Assembly (NCBI RefSeq): GCF_918797505.1
Contig: NC_092797.1
Coordinates: 49,698,157-49,762,156 of the forward strand
Source: Bemisia tabaci
Lineage: Eukaryota; Arthropoda; Insecta; Hemiptera; Aleyrodidae
Direction: 5' to 3'
DNA: 64,000 nucleotides
The notes beneath the pieces were generated by a model. That model was not told where the DNA came from. It searched no databases and saw only the letters and a program-made list of their open reading frames with translations. How positions within the stretch are numbered: the stretch's first letter is position 1; every line of letters starts with the position of its first letter. The position numbers and the translations under genes were made by a program. Shown piece by piece: positions 1-11,262 of this stretch.

Positions 1-37
1 TGCTCTTAATTGCTTCGATGTCGAACGGTGGAATGTT

Positions 38-294
38 CTGCTGCGCTAAATAAGAACATCGTATGAGCCTTCAGACGTTGCCAAATTTCCTTTTATAATC
101 TACGGATTTTCAGGCAAAGTTGTTAATACTTTCCCTCCGATTTTTCTGAGGATTTTGCTCGCGACGTAATCTCTAGTATATCTGTAAATGTTGCCAAAAA
201 AGGTACATAATTTTTCTCGGAAGTAAGTATTTTATCAGAAGTGATTCGGCGATATCCAAATGTTCATACGGCGTTTTTTTCTTGAGCGAGGCAG
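38..294. mobile_element. Fold-back MITE, CTGCCGTGCTAAGG family, copy 1 (degenerate)
   Basis: Starts CTGCTGCGCTAA and ends GAGCGAGGCAG, inverted relatives of CTGCCGTGCTAA. Inner arms GTTGCCAAATTTCC are also seen in the other copies. Separated from the next copy by only TATT, so the two form a tandem pair. Confidence 0.75.
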
Positions 295-298
295 TATT

Positions 299-551
299 CT
301 GCCGTGCTAAGGTAGAACGCCGCATGAACATTCGAGAGTTGCCGAATTTCCTTCGATAAAATGTTCATTTTTGAAGAAAGTTATGAACATCTTCCCTTGA
401 AATTTTCAGGACTTTTCGGTGGAATTGCGAGCAAAATTATCTGAAAAACTGGAAGAAAAATATTCACAAGTTGAGCAGGAAATTCGAGTTTTATCAAGGG
501 AAATTTGGCAACGCCTGAAGGTTCATACAGCGTTTTTCCTTAGCACGGCAG
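299..551. mobile_element. Fold-back MITE, CTGCCGTGCTAAGG family, copy 2
   Basis: Left end CTGCCGTGCTAAGG, right end CCTTAGCACGGCAG. Flanked by TATT on both sides (295..298 and 552..555), consistent with a 4-bp target duplication. No coding capacity. Confidence 0.85.
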
Positions 552-938
552 TATTGTTGCTCTCGACGTGACGTCTAACGCGTTGGTCTTCTGCGGCGAA
601 TTTGCGTCGAAGCAATTGTCGAGGAGCAAACGGTATTGCTAATGTTGATCTTGATCGGCAGCAAGTGCCCACGCGCTCGCCTCCCCTTGTCCCCCCGAGC
701 CACGGGCAACCCCCGCACTCATCTCGCTCGCGACCGCCTTTTTTCGCCGGTCCGTAGGTACATCCGCGTACAAGTTGCGCGCAGCTTTCGGAAGTTTCCG
801 CGCACTCCCGCCGTTTTTGGTCGATTCTAATTTCTGCCAAACGTATCCCCGGAATTGGGTTCAGGAGATCGCAAAGTCTTCAGAACGTGGAATAAAAGGA
901 AAATACCGGTATCTAAGGGTGTAGCCAGGGGTAAATCG

Positions 939-1193
939 GATTGCATTTTGCAAAAAGGAACCACTAGCATTGCAATGTTGCTAAGATTGTGCAACTTCTT
1001 TTGTCTTGGAGGAAAAACCCGATTATCCGTTAATAGTTTCTATTTTACTCGCTGAAAACTGTAAATTTAAGACAAAAATTACCATCTAAATTTCATAGTT
1101 TTTCACGATTTCCGCAATTTTATTGCAAAAGATGAAGCTGCACAATCTTAGCATCATTGCAATGCTAGTGGTTCCTTGTTGCAAAATGCAATC
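939..1193. mobile_element. GATTGCATTTTGC family MITE, copy 1
   Basis: TIR of about 50 bp: GATTGCATTTTGCAAAAAGG at the left and its near complement CCTTGTTGCAAAATGCAATC at the right. It is almost the exact reverse complement of the copy at 19284. The two inverted copies could pair with each other over about 250 bp. Confidence 0.9.
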
Positions 1194-1379
1194 CAATTAT
1201 TCCTAATAAACGTCATTTTGTTTGATTTTCGAGACGTTCCCTCCTCTCATGAAAGCGCATAGCTACGCCACTGGCCGTAATTCCGCAGGGGACGTAAAAC
1301 ATCCGGAATAATCAGCGGATAACATCGTTCCTCTCGAGTGACCTCTATTTCCAGGTGAGCACTGGAAAGCTGCAAGTTG

Positions 1380-1440
1380 AATGAAGAACAGGGCTCACGT
1401 GGCAATTGAGGTACGCCCTTGCGTCGGAATTTCGACGATA
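1380..1440. repeat. Half copy of the acgtaagggcgtatct-type MITE
   Basis: GGGCTCACGTGGCAATTGAG followed by GTACGCCCTTGCGTCGGA resembles the right half of the elements at 6220 and 9750. No left half is present. Confidence 0.4.
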
Positions 1441-3870
1441 CGTAAAAAATCGGCGCTTAAAACCGAGAATTTTATCTCTACCCGCGCCTCAAGCTCAAAT
1501 TGTTGCATTATTTTGAAAATTGACGGTTCGCGTTGACTCGTTTTTAGAGATTCAGACAAAAGATGAAAAAGTTGATTTTTCCCCCGAATATACAAAAAAA
1601 ATTGTGTTTTTTTTTTCTAAGAGGGACTCTTGAGGAAGATGATGAAAATCCCGAATTTTCATCGGAGAACTTGTCAGTGGAAATCAGGATAGTTGTAGGA
1701 AATATCAGGGAATGAAAAAAAAGCAATCTTTCTAGACACTATGAGAGATCGATTTGGCCGTCACCCTCTAGCGTAAAAATCAGAGAACTTCAAAGGTTGG
1801 CGGCAGTGGTTCTGCAAGAAATAAGGCAGTGCCAACTCCCTTAAAGGCTGTGGCGGTAAGATGTTGCAGAGAGCCAGAGATCGCTGTGAAATCGGCCCTC
1901 ATGTACGTAATTCCACTTGAAGAGCAAAAGCTCAGAAATATTGCAATGTTTTCTCCGACCCCTCAATTGTCTTGATCATACAATTCAGAGGAAACATGAC
2001 GAATATCCGCCGACAGGAAGACGCGAATGTCTTTCAAAACAAGCGTATTGAAGGTGCGAAAAGTATTTTTTCTTCTGACACCAAGTAATGAACTTGGAAA
2101 TTCGGCGTTTTGTCGAATTTTACGGCGTCGAAGCCCCGAGGTCCATTCCAAAGAGACGCAATGACATTCCGAAGGGAATTATGTCTAACTCTACTCACAC
2201 TCAGGTACCGAAAAAAAAATACGATCGCCGATTAGCAGCTGCCATAGCATCCTCAATTCGCGCTCGTGAGTGATACAGGAAGCTCATGTTTGGTCATCGG
2301 TCAATTCTTCTAATCTCACCTTCGTTTTTTCTCGTAGATTTATAGGCAGCAAATTGATTGTGTAAGTGTAGGCGTCAGAGGACATCCTTCCGAGGTGACA
2401 CGCGGATTAACCGACTATTCGTCTTGTTGGCGACAAAAAGTTTATGTTACCATTTATTTATTGTTCACAGATCATAGAATACATTGAAACGCTTTATCTC
2501 GGTTCTAATCACGAAGTTTTGAAAAGTCACAGAATTTTTCCTACCCTGAAAATTCAGGAAATTTTGCTGCGGAACCTCTAATTTTTCTCGCAGCCAAAAA
2601 GTTGTATTTTTCCAATAGCACAAAACTCTGCGCCAAAGATTTTTCGTGGAAAAATTCGTATAAGGAATCTAAAAGTATTGACTTGTGTGTTTGAACCGCC
2701 AACCTGAGGAAATTTTCGGAGTAGAAAGTTTATGAGGCAGCAGGTGCAGCAGGAGGGTGTTTTTTTACTGTAAGAAACATCATGCACAATCTTTGCGACA
2801 CACAGTGGATCGAGTCTAGTATACGAGAGATCGGACAACATTTGGAAACTATAAATGCGTATAACTCCGAGTATACAAAACTTAGAAGTTCTTAAAGTGA
2901 CTCCATTGGTTTCCTCGTAAAATTTTCTTTTACAAACATCCCTCGCAGTTTAAAATTTGACGCAATAAACATCACAATTTTCAGTTTTAGTCGAAAATTT
3001 CATGGCTGACCTCTCCGATTGACTCGCCTCATTGTGCGACATCAGATGCGGCGCTTATCAGTTTTAGAATTTCCACCCTTCAAACAGACATCGAGTTATA
3101 TAAGGAAGAAAGAAGGAAGGCAAAATCCTGACGATTGCAAAAATCCTTGCAACTTCAGCCAAAAATTTTCAGAATGTTGAGAAGAGTTGAAAAATTTCAT
3201 CCGATTCACTTTTTCGTCGCACGCGCACGCGCGAAGAATATTTTTCTCGAATCTGCGAACAAGGCGGTCGGTCAGTTCGTAGGCGAATCCGTGTTCCGCA
3301 GCGAAATCCTGTTATTCCCGTAATAGGAGCTTTGAATTAGTCGCCATAGTTTATCTTTCCTGCTTCCACTAAAAAATGAAACAGACTCCTCTGCAGCGCT
3401 GACGTCCGACCGATGTTTACCAAACTCACGAGGTATTGCGTGGATGTCTCTTTTGCATTTAAGACGCTTTGGATTTTATTTTTATTATTATATTCGTTTT
3501 CCTTTCGGGAATCCGTCGATCTAGTTGTTTCCACGCGATTGCGTTTCGCCCGGTCGGTGACTCACCCCAATAGATTTTTGAGTTCCGATGTCAACATCCT
3601 GAATAGTGAATAGTAACGTAAGATGAATGGAAAAATGTTAAGGAAAAAGCACGTAAACTGTTATCAAAGTTGACGTTTCGTAGCACGAGAAAACTTTTCG
3701 GTATGGTAGACTTTTACGTCATTCCAAAATCTAAAAATAAATAATAAGAATATGTCGTAGGTATGGTTTCAGAAACAATTTGTTTACTGTTATTACAAAG
3801 CGCTATTTGTTTACTATTATTATACACGCGCTTCGACTTCATTGCTGGGAAGGACCATCCACCATAAATA
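1441..3870. other. No recognised gene; A/T-rich with small open frames
   Basis: Contains scattered 60-90 codon open frames on both strands without motifs. One (ATG at 2181, to a gtgagt at 2266) leaves in phase 1, as required for the missing first CLIP exon, but its sequence is not CLIP-like. Nothing else is supportable. Confidence 0.5.
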
Positions 3871-3877
3871 AACTGGG

Positions 3878-4577
3878 CTAAGCGGAAAGGAACCAAGCCG
3901 CATCAGATTTTGCTAACTTCAATCGGTCGATTTAATTTTTTACATGAAAACGATTGTGCGGATTTCAATGAATTTTTTGCATAGTACGAAGGAAATTCCT
4001 TAAAATTTTCAAAGGAATGCGCATAAACGTTCTCTCGTAAAAAATTTCAGCCACAGGCAATGACTGATGTGGCTTAAATGTCTGACGTGCTCTAAATCAC
4101 GTCAGACATTTGCCTCAATCATTGGCCCCTTTCCCCATGCCAGGAACCTAACATGAATTGAACTTATTTATGCTAAAAGGAACTATGTGCATAGGGTCTA
4201 TGTGTAACGTAGTTCCTTTTAGCATAAATACGTCCAATTTTATCGATTCAACTACAAACAGCCAGATTGCATTTGACATCCCTAAAAAAACAATTTTAAA
4301 AGAAATTGAACATTTTGGTGAAGTGGGATTAATTGGACCGCGTTTAGCAGAGAGGTACCAAACCACATCAGTTATTGCTAAATTTAACTGGACAATTTAG
4401 TTTTTTCACAAGAGAACGTTTGTACGGATTCCTTTAAAAGAAAAATCCCTCTCGTCGTATCATGAAGAAAATTCACGGAAAGCACAATAATCCGCATAAC
4501 CATTTTCATGTAAAAAATGAAATTGCCCAGTTAAAAGCAATAGTTGATGTAGCTTGGTTCCCTTCTGCCGAACGCGG
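3878..4577. mobile_element. Large inverted-repeat element
   Basis: Left arm (about 3878..4045: GGAACCAAGC, TTTTTTACATGAAAA, AAACGTTCTCTCG) recurs inverted in the right half (about 4400..4577: CGAGAGAACGT-like, TTTTCATGTAAAAAA, GCTTGGTTCC). Two smaller perfect hairpins sit inside it: TGTCTGACGTG/CACGTCAGACA at 4080..4108 and ATTTATGCTAAAAGGAACTA with its complement at 4167..4231. Confidence 0.65.
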
Positions 4578-4811
4578 TACGATTTTATCCGACTTTCCCA
4601 TGGAACCTCACACTTTCTATCTTTTAACGCATCTCTATAGCCCAAGCAAAAGTTCACAACAGCCCCGTTATGGTCACGTGGCATGAACGAGAATATATTT
4701 GCCCACGCCGCGCCGTATCTCTCGCCCTCGGTTCTCAGGGCGGACGGAGGAAACCCGTCATGTAGCAGTGTAATACCGTTGAGTGTCCAAGTGAAGTCTT
4801 ACTTTCGATCG

Positions 4812-4866
4812 TGACGTCATAGTACCCTCTAGGGCAATGAGCCGCATGGACCGTCGTCAACACGTG
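4812..4866. promoter_or_regulatory. CRE palindrome and E-box in a G/C-rich non-repeat block
   Basis: TGACGTCA at 4812..4819 and CACGTG at 4861..4866 lie in a G/C-rich block (about 4690 to 5000) bounded by repeats, with a donor-like accg|gtgagc at about 4919. It could be a promoter or a 5' non-coding exon of a downstream gene, but nothing proves it. Confidence 0.2.
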
Positions 4867-5002
4867 CGTGCGGGGTGTGGGTCATTCGTAACGGAGTAGC
4901 GACAACTCACTACTCACCGGTGAGCGAGCCGGGTGTTGTCGTCACCTCAGCAGGTTGATTATTTGATCGAAATCGGTAGACAGAACGATACAAAGAGGAA
5001 AT

Positions 5003-5682
5003 GGTGCGATCAGGCCCGCCACAAGGGGGGGGATTCTGGGTCCCTGGTACCGGGGCCCGGGCCCTGGAGGGGCCCGTGACGCAGGTGATAAACCACTACG
5101 AATTCATGTGTAACCCTTGTCTCGTAGGGAAAAGTGAAAAAATTACCCTAAAAATTCCGCAAAAGGTGAATAAAGTTTCAAGAACACGCTAGGGCACTAT
5201 AAAATTTTTCTTACTTTTTTAGAGATTTTCAAGATTTTGAGAATATGTAGAATGATATTTTTAGTAACTGTGTTTCATTTTCTTCCGTTGTTGGATGCTA
5301 AGAGGCTCCTTTCTGGGCATCCTCGACTTCAATGGCTTAACTCCCTTGCCATAGACGTACGAAAGGGGAGTCCAGGGGGGCCCGGCTCCCCATAGAATTG
5401 AAAATTATCATCTGCCCCCTCAAAAAAAAATTTATAGATGTTTTGAATGCAACAATTCGAAAGTTTTTGGTGCTGAAAGTAAACAAAAAGACGTAATTAT
5501 TCTGCAGAAATTGATGGAAAATCTCCATCGTAAAAGCTTCATAATGCGTCCAAATAGATTTCAAATTTCAAAAATTTCCCGGGGGAGGCCCCCCGGACCC
5601 CCCCTCCCCCCGTGCTAGGGGCCCGGGCCAGAAAATTGGTACCAGGGCCCGAGATGGGATGAGGCGGGCCTGGGTGCGATCC
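5003..5682. repeat. G/C-rich inverted repeat with GGGCCCGGGCCC cores
   Basis: Left segment AGGCCCGCC ... CCCTGGTACC ... GGGGCCCGGGCCC (5015..5062) is matched in inverse order near 5610..5675 (GGGGCCCGGGCC, GGTACCAGGGCCC, GGCGGGCCT). The centre is A/T-rich. Probably a TIR element; ends are not precise. Confidence 0.5.
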
Positions 5683-5701
5683 TACAGGTGGAAGCAGGTA
5701 A

Positions 5702-6206
5702 TGGAGATGTTGGCTGTGTGTGAGGAATTTGCGATTTGACTATTGATTCATATGTAAAAGTTTGCGAGAAACACGATAGTGCCACTGGTTTTCCCTGAAT
5801 TAACTCCCAAGCTCAACAAAAGCTCTCAAGTTGGGGCCAAAATGGAGGGGATATCCCACGCTATCCTGAGAGTCCACGTCTACATCAAGACAAACTCTCC
5901 ATGCAAAGATAGGGAGCAAATACAGTGGCAGAACTGCCACTTTATTTGGAGACTCCAAAACTGAAAACACGGCAACCTTGCTAATGTATTTGCTCCCTAT
6001 CTTTGCATGGAGAGTTTGTCTTGATGTAGAGGTGGACTCGCAGGATAGCGTGGGATATCCCCTCCATTTTGGCCTCAACTTGAGAGCTTTTTTTGAGCTT
6101 GGGAGTTGATTTCAGAGAAAACTAGTGGCACCATCGTGTTTCTCGCGAACTTTTACATATGAATCAATAGACAAATTGCAAAGTCCTCACACAGCCAACA
6201 TTTCCA
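5702..6206. mobile_element. 505-bp near-perfect fold-back element (TGGAGATGTTG ends)
   Basis: Left arm begins TGGAGATGTTGGCTGTGTG and passes through GAGGGGATATCCCACGCTAT and CTCTCCATGCAAAGATAGGG. The same landmarks recur inverted in the right arm, which ends CACAGCCAACATTTCCA. Only about 90 bp in the centre are unpaired. Transcribed, it would form a long hairpin. No protein coding. Confidence 0.9.
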
Positions 6207-6219
6207 TTGCAATGGACAA

Positions 6220-6342
6220 AGCGTCGCTCTTCTGACGTAAGGGCGTATCTCGATTTTCGTATGAGCTCCAAAAAGCATGGAAGCAAATGTAAAGCGGGGC
6301 TCACGTGGAAATCCAGATACGCCCTCACGTCGGAAGGGCGAG
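6220..6342. mobile_element. acgtaagggcgtatct-type MITE, copy 1
   Basis: TIR TCTGACGTAAGGGCGTATCT against AGATACGCCCTCACGTCGGA. Abuts the previous fold-back almost directly. Confidence 0.7.
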
Positions 6343-6578
6343 GTAAGTTATTCGATCATTTCCCCCCCTTTACCCTTCTACCCGGTCTGAAAGTTCATAA
6401 ATGCATTCAGTTGGTGCTTATCAAAAACCGCGGACCTACCAATGACTTGCACCGTAGTTATGCGGTTCTGTCCGGGCCGAGAGACCATTCTAGCCCCACC
6501 GTGCTAACAATAAGGCCAAACTGTGTAGGGTTTTCATCGGATGTATGCGTTTCTATCCGGCTTGAAAGAACATACATG

Positions 6579-6834
6579 GATTGCATTTTTTCCAAAAGGA
6601 ACCTAGAGCACTGTAATGTTGCTAGGATCGTGTAACTTACATTCTTCGCCAAAAATAAGTGAAATCGTGCGAAAACTTTAATTTACAAAGGTAATTTTCC
6701 TCTCGAAATCATAGCTTGTCGGGAGTAGAGATATATGAAACTTGTTTAGATGATCAGTCTATATGCAAGGTAAGAAAAGTTGCACAATCTTAACGACATT
6801 GGAATGTTCTTGGTTCCTTTTCTTAAATGCAATC
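6579..6834. mobile_element. GATTGCATTTTGC family MITE, degenerate copy
   Basis: Ends GATTGCATTTTTTCC and TTAAATGCAATC; inner GGAACC and AAGTTGCACAATCTTA match the family. Flanks TACATG (6573..6578) and CACATG (6835..6840) suggest a 6-bp target duplication with one mismatch. Confidence 0.75.
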
Positions 6835-6849
6835 CACATGCACTCTATT

Positions 6850-7279
6850 CTGCCGTGCTTAGGAAGAACGCCGCATGAACATTCGAGAGTTGCCGGATTT
6901 CCTTCGATTAAACGTTTATTTTTGAGAAAAATTATGCATATTTTTTGTTGGATTTTTCAGATACCTATTTGAGATTAAATCGCGAACCAAATCGTCTGAA
7001 AAATACGAAGAAAAATACCCACAGGTTCAGCAGGAAATTCTTGTGTTTTCGAAGAAAATTCGGCAACGGCTGAAGGCTCAAACCAGTGGCGTGGCGTGCT
7101 TTGCGATATATCGATTGTCATGCCATTTAAACATATGGAAAAGGATCGATTAACAGGGTGTTCGCAGCGAACACCTCAATAATCGATTCTTTACCATAGG
7201 TTTAAATGACATGACAGTCGATATATCGCAAAGTACGCCACGCCACTGGCTCAAACGGCGTTTTTCCTTAGCACGGCAG
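6850..7279. mobile_element. Fold-back MITE, CTGCCGTGCTAAGG family, copy 3 (interrupted)
   Basis: Ends CTGCCGTGCTTAGG and CCTTAGCACGGCAG with TATT on both sides (6846..6849 and 7280..7283). A hAT-like MITE is inserted inside at 7084..7248. Removing it and one 8-bp repeat restores a copy the size of the others. Confidence 0.9.
7084..7248. mobile_element. hAT-like MITE, copy 1, nested
   Basis: 165 bp starting CAGTGGCGTGGCGTGCTTTG and ending with the near complement CGCCACGCCACTG. Flanked by perfect 8-bp duplications GCTCAAAC (7076..7083 and 7249..7256). CAGTG ends and 8-bp duplications are typical of hAT elements. Inner GGTGTTCGC..GCGAACACC forms a second hairpin. Non-autonomous. Confidence 0.92.
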
Positions 7280-7289
7280 TATTGTGCCC

Positions 7290-7705
7290 ACACTGAAAAA
7301 AAATTATCGGCGTTTTTACCAAGGTCCGTTGGTACCTTTACCATCTCACATTTTTACCAATTATTAGTAATTTTATCAAGACAGACCGGTAAGCTTACCT
7401 AAAAACTGGTATTTTTACTGTTTTTTTCAGGTAAGAATACCACTTTTATTGGTAATCAATTCCCGGTAACTTTGCCATTTTATCTCGATAATTCTACCAC
7501 AGTCGATAAAAAATATTGGCGTTTTTACCAAGGTCCAGTAAAATTACCGAGAAAGTTCAATAATTTTACCGAGATTTCTTGGTAAAATTACCAATTCCAC
7601 AAATGGTAATTTTACCAAGAAAAAACCGGAATCAAATAGAACCCTGAATTCTTGGTAATTTTACCCATTTCTTGGTAAATACACCGAGATTTTTTTTTCA
7701 GTGCA
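7290..7705. repeat. Element of repeated TTTTTACC/GGTAATTTTACC words with cactgaaaaaaa ends
   Basis: Begins CACACTGAAAAAAAATTAT and ends TTTTTTTTTCAGTGCAG, an inverted pair. The interior is built from diverged repeats of GGTAAAATTACC and of GGCGTTTTTACCAAGGTCC (near 7308 and 7518). Probably a MITE that grew by internal duplication. Confidence 0.65.
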
Positions 7706-7779
7706 GTTAAAACCGTGGATCTGCGCACGGTTTCCTCCGAAGTTCCATCCGGCCCGAAGGACCATGACTGTAATCCCTC

Positions 7780-8170
7780 GTGATAACCAATAAGCGCGGA
7801 GTCACGTTTGGTTTCCATTGTTTTTACGCGGTTTTGGGTAAGCGAAGCGCTAGGTCCACGCGGAATCGGAGGAAATGGCGAGGATCGAGGTTTGAAGAGC
7901 GATTGCGAAACGGAGGCAGGAGGCGCAACCTCGTTCACGGCTACGTCGAGCCAAGCTGCATCCCACGCCTTAAACTTGGCCGTCATCCTCCTTCGCCGCC
8001 ACTGCCACCGCGATCCTGGGCGCTCCTGGTCGCCGTGTTAGGGAAAAGAACCGTAAGTGGATTCTGGGATGAACCTCGAGACGCACAAGAGCATGTGCTA
8101 ACCGCGGCTTGTACAGAAATCCACTTACGGTTCGCTGTGCTATCTCTGCTGGTCACTGCTCGATCCTGGC
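7780..8170. other. G/C-rich non-repeat block, possible old promoter or exon
   Basis: Both strands carry overlapping open frames (up to 134 codons), as expected of G/C-rich DNA, and none has a recognisable motif. A donor-like accgtaagt at 8048 is part of an inverted pair, GAACCGTAAGTGGATT with AATCCACTTACGGTTC at 8117..8133. Function not assignable. Confidence 0.3.
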
Positions 8171-8339
8171 TCCGTCTTCGCTGAAATCGGAATTCCAATT
8201 CGGTTCGCTCATTTCCGAGTTTCAGCCGATGTTGCCGGGTTTCGGTGGGTTCCGAAAACTTGGAAAACTGTTGAGTTTGAGCATATCAGTGAGCGTGTCT
8301 ACTGTCGAAAAAATCCGAAAGTATTAAGACCTTTAACAT

Positions 8340-9700
8340 CATGTCAGCATCAGGAAAAACCGGAAAATATGAGGAATTTTGGCTGATCAGAAAAATCGGA
8401 CGTTTTATCAGGAATTTTTCTTACGCGAATCTCCTCAGCGAAGTCTTACTGCTTTTTGCCTACCGTGCGAGGAGTCGTTGCGCCGTCTTTGTTGAAAAAT
8501 CAGGAATTTTCAAAATGAAAAAATCAGGGAAATATCAGGATTTTTCAAAATTAAAAAATACTAGACACCCTGTGTAATGTCATCAGAAAAAATCATGACA
8601 AGATCAGAAAGATCGATCACGGAATAGAAAATTCCAAGTGCATCACACATTTTTCAACTAAATGCAGTTTAGTACTAGGAAAAGTGCAATTTAAGAAATA
8701 TGTTGGTCTATAAAATCAAACAGGTGTCAATTTAGTTACGCAAAAACTTAGGAAATTTTAAATATTAGGGAAAATCAGGAAAATCCAAAATTAATGTTTA
8801 GTAGACTCTTAGTAAGTGGAATATTATTAACCCCAAATGCCGTATGATAGGAAACAGAAAAATGTCATCAAAGACGTCAGTGAAATATCTGGAAATTCAG
8901 GGGGACGTTTGCCCGTGCCGAACCCTGGAAAGTCAGCAAATTTTCTCGCGAAACCTCGAATTTTTTTTCTTCCAGTCCAAATATTTTATTTTAAACATCT
9001 CAGAAGTTTTCTGCTTTAAAGTTTTCGCAAAAGTTGTGCGTGAAAACATTTACATGAGGCTAAAAAAAGAAAATCGTGAAAATTAAAAATCATACCGACG
9101 AAAAGAAAAAAAAAAATTTTTAGAATGACGTAAGCAACGGGCAAAAATTAGCAAAAAATCTACAAGTCCGAAGGATCGGTGGCAAAAATTTCTATGTCTA
9201 AATTCACCTCTGAAGTTATGGATGGAATCCTTAAATGACGTCACCAACGATTGTTATCAGTAGCTATTATCAGTCGATGTTATTTGTCGCTTCAAAAATT
9301 CAAAGGACCCTAGGAGGAGAGAAAGATGTAGTCGCACGTCAAAAAACCTGAGAAAAATGAGGTCTGCCATATTATACAGAACCGAGATACTGTCAGTTCA
9401 CAATTTCGCACAAGCGGACAGCAGAGTCCCAAAACCGAACGCAACCATTCGCCCTCTTTTTAAGTCGAGGAGCTTCTTGTCTCTTATTCGCGGCGGCGAC
9501 GGTGCCAAACAGCGAGAACTATTTCACCTTTTTAAATTAACAATCCGTGAATTTGACTTTAAAATTTGGCAGGGCGGCGCAAGTTTGTTTATATTTCGTA
9601 CTTCTCATTCACGTACACGTAGGACGCGGATGCCACGCTATTTTGTTTACCATTAAATTGAACGGTATTTTTTTGCCGTTCGTTTTTCTTCCGTCCGGCG
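8340..9700. other. No recognised gene; degenerate repeat remnants
   Basis: 8340..8575 has TCAGGAAAAACCGG-like and TCAGGGAAATATCAGG words and ends near CTAGACACCCTG, the terminus type of the 21205 element. Open frames at 9357..9656 and nearby show no motif. Confidence 0.4.
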
Positions 9701-9749
9701 CGGCGCGGCGGCGGGTGTGGGCGCAGTAGCGCTTGCGTTTGCTGAACAA

Positions 9750-9872
9750 AGCGTCGCTCCTCTGACGTAAGGGCGTATCTCGATTTTCACGTGAACCCTG
9801 TTGTCCATATAACTCCATGTTTTCCAGGGCTCATGTCAGAATCGAGATACGCCCTTACGTCAGAGAGACGAC
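9750..9872. mobile_element. acgtaagggcgtatct-type MITE, copy 2
   Basis: TIR GCGTCGCTCCTCTGACGTAA then GGGCGTATCTCGATT; the right end holds AATCGAGATACGCCCTTACG then TCAGAGAGACGACG. Better preserved than the copy at 6220. Confidence 0.8.
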
Positions 9873-10231
9873 GAAAGTTGCCGCGAATCCAGAGAATGGG
9901 AAAGGACCCTGGAAGTCAGGGATTTCGTTATCTCTCTTCCTCTTGAGTGTTTGCTTGGCCTGCGTTGCCTTCTCGTTGGCAGCTCTGAGGAAAATCGGAT
10001 TCATTACAATGGAGGAAACAATTTTCTCGTTGCGTTTAAGAAGTTATATTTTACACCGAGAAAAAAAAGTATGGTTTGAGTGACAGTAGTATGAGTATGG
10101 TGATCAACAACGGACTCTATGGTCGCAAAGACTTTGAATCTAATCGTATTCAACAAAATTATGGGAAATGCTACCAGATGTCTGGTCAACTTTACCGAAC
10201 ATTATTACCATGTCTAGACTCACGTCTAGGA

Positions 10232-10594
10232 TACACGGAGAAAAAAACTTCGTGCGTGGGACCCGAAGTTTAGGTCATATGGATCTTTGAAGTTTTCGGA
10301 TTGAACATCCGAACACTTTAGGTCCAGCTGCTGAGGTTTGGATCACACATCTGAAACTTTAGTTCTTACATCTGAAGTACTTCGGTTTTCACATCCGAAA
10401 AACTTTGGTTCTCATACCCGAAAAACTGTGGTTCTCACATCTGAAGTAGTTCAAATGTAAGAACTAAAGTTTCAGGTGTTTGATCCGAGCCTCGACAGCT
10501 AGACCTGAAGTGTTCAGATGCTCAATCCGAAAACTTCAGAGATCCATATGACCTAAACTTCGGGTCCCACGCACGAGGTTTTTTTCTCCGTGTA
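10232..10594. mobile_element. TACACGGAGAAAAAAAC fold-back MITE, copy 1
   Basis: Ends TACACGGAGAAAAAAACTTC and TTTTTTTCTCCGTGTA. The whole 360 bp folds on itself (GGTCATATGGATCT against AGATCCATATGACC; CATCTGAAACTTTAGTTCTTA against its complement). The centre carries short repeats of ACATCYGAA. Inserted in a region with its own inverted AAAAGTATGG/CCATACTTTT pair (10067 and 10630). Confidence 0.88.
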
Positions 10595-10779
10595 ACTCCA
10601 AAATTTACCATAGTTCTGGTAAAAATTGCCATACTTTTGTTCGCCCCATCTCTCGGAAAAAAACATAGAAAGCGGAATACACTGAATTTAACCATAAATG
10701 TTCAACGGAAGAAGTTTTTGGCGCATGTTATTCAGTTGTCACAAAGAGCTCCACAGCCCGAAAAATGAAAATTTTCCGT

Positions 10780-10875
10780 CCATATTTTCTACCGTTTGGA
10801 TGTTATTAAAACTTAGAATCCTATGTGAATTTTCTACCGTTTGGATGTTATTAAAACTTAGAATCCTATGTGAAT
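10780..10875. repeat. Tandem duplication of about 49 bp
   Basis: TTTTCTACCGTTTGGATGTT with the following ATTAAAACTTAGAATCCTATGTGAA occurs twice in direct succession, at about 10787 and 10830. The copies look identical, suggesting a recent duplication. Confidence 0.8.
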
Positions 10876-11243
10876 TTAGCATAACCCACAGGCAACTGAA
10901 TCCAGTTCTCTCCTTCTCAAGAGCTCACAGCAGAATCTTTCCCTCCTGTACTCAGTCATAGCACTAAGTTATTCAAGAGAATTAATCAATATTGGTTTTA
11001 CACTAGAGTTTCGCATTCAGGCGTTTTCGTTCAGTAACGCTGTGCATTGAAGTGTTGACGCATTATCGTATTTGTACTTGGTGAAGACACAATACACTTT
11101 TGCATCATGATGTCTCATCGTGGGAACCCAGAAACAAGTAGTTCCTCTCTGTGAGATCACTGCATAAGATAGTGCAAGTTGAAAACAGCCTTTACATCAC
11201 CAGGCCAGAGAATGGTTGGCTTCAATTATTTCATAACTAGGGG

Positions 11244-11262
11244 CTCATGGGGCTGCTTCGCA
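11244..11262. repeat. Perfect short hairpin GGGGCTGC-TTC-GCAGCCCC
   Basis: Eight-base-pair G/C stem with a three-base loop, followed by TTATTTTT. It looks like an intrinsic-terminator hairpin but sits in eukaryotic repeat DNA at the edge of an A/T-rich block. Confidence 0.6.

Noticed and set aside
2089..2276. 61-codon frame with phase-1 donor as first CLIP exon
   Set aside because: The phase fits, but the sequence has no resemblance to the CLIP N-terminus and the intron would be nearly 19 kb.
5779..6078. Overlapping frames on both strands in the palindrome at 5702
   Set aside because: Both are the two arms of the same fold-back read in opposite directions.
7612..8198. Multiple frames (up to 134 codons) in the G/C-rich block
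   Set aside because: Overlapping frames on both strands of G/C-rich DNA, part of them inside a neighbouring repeat; no recognisable motif.
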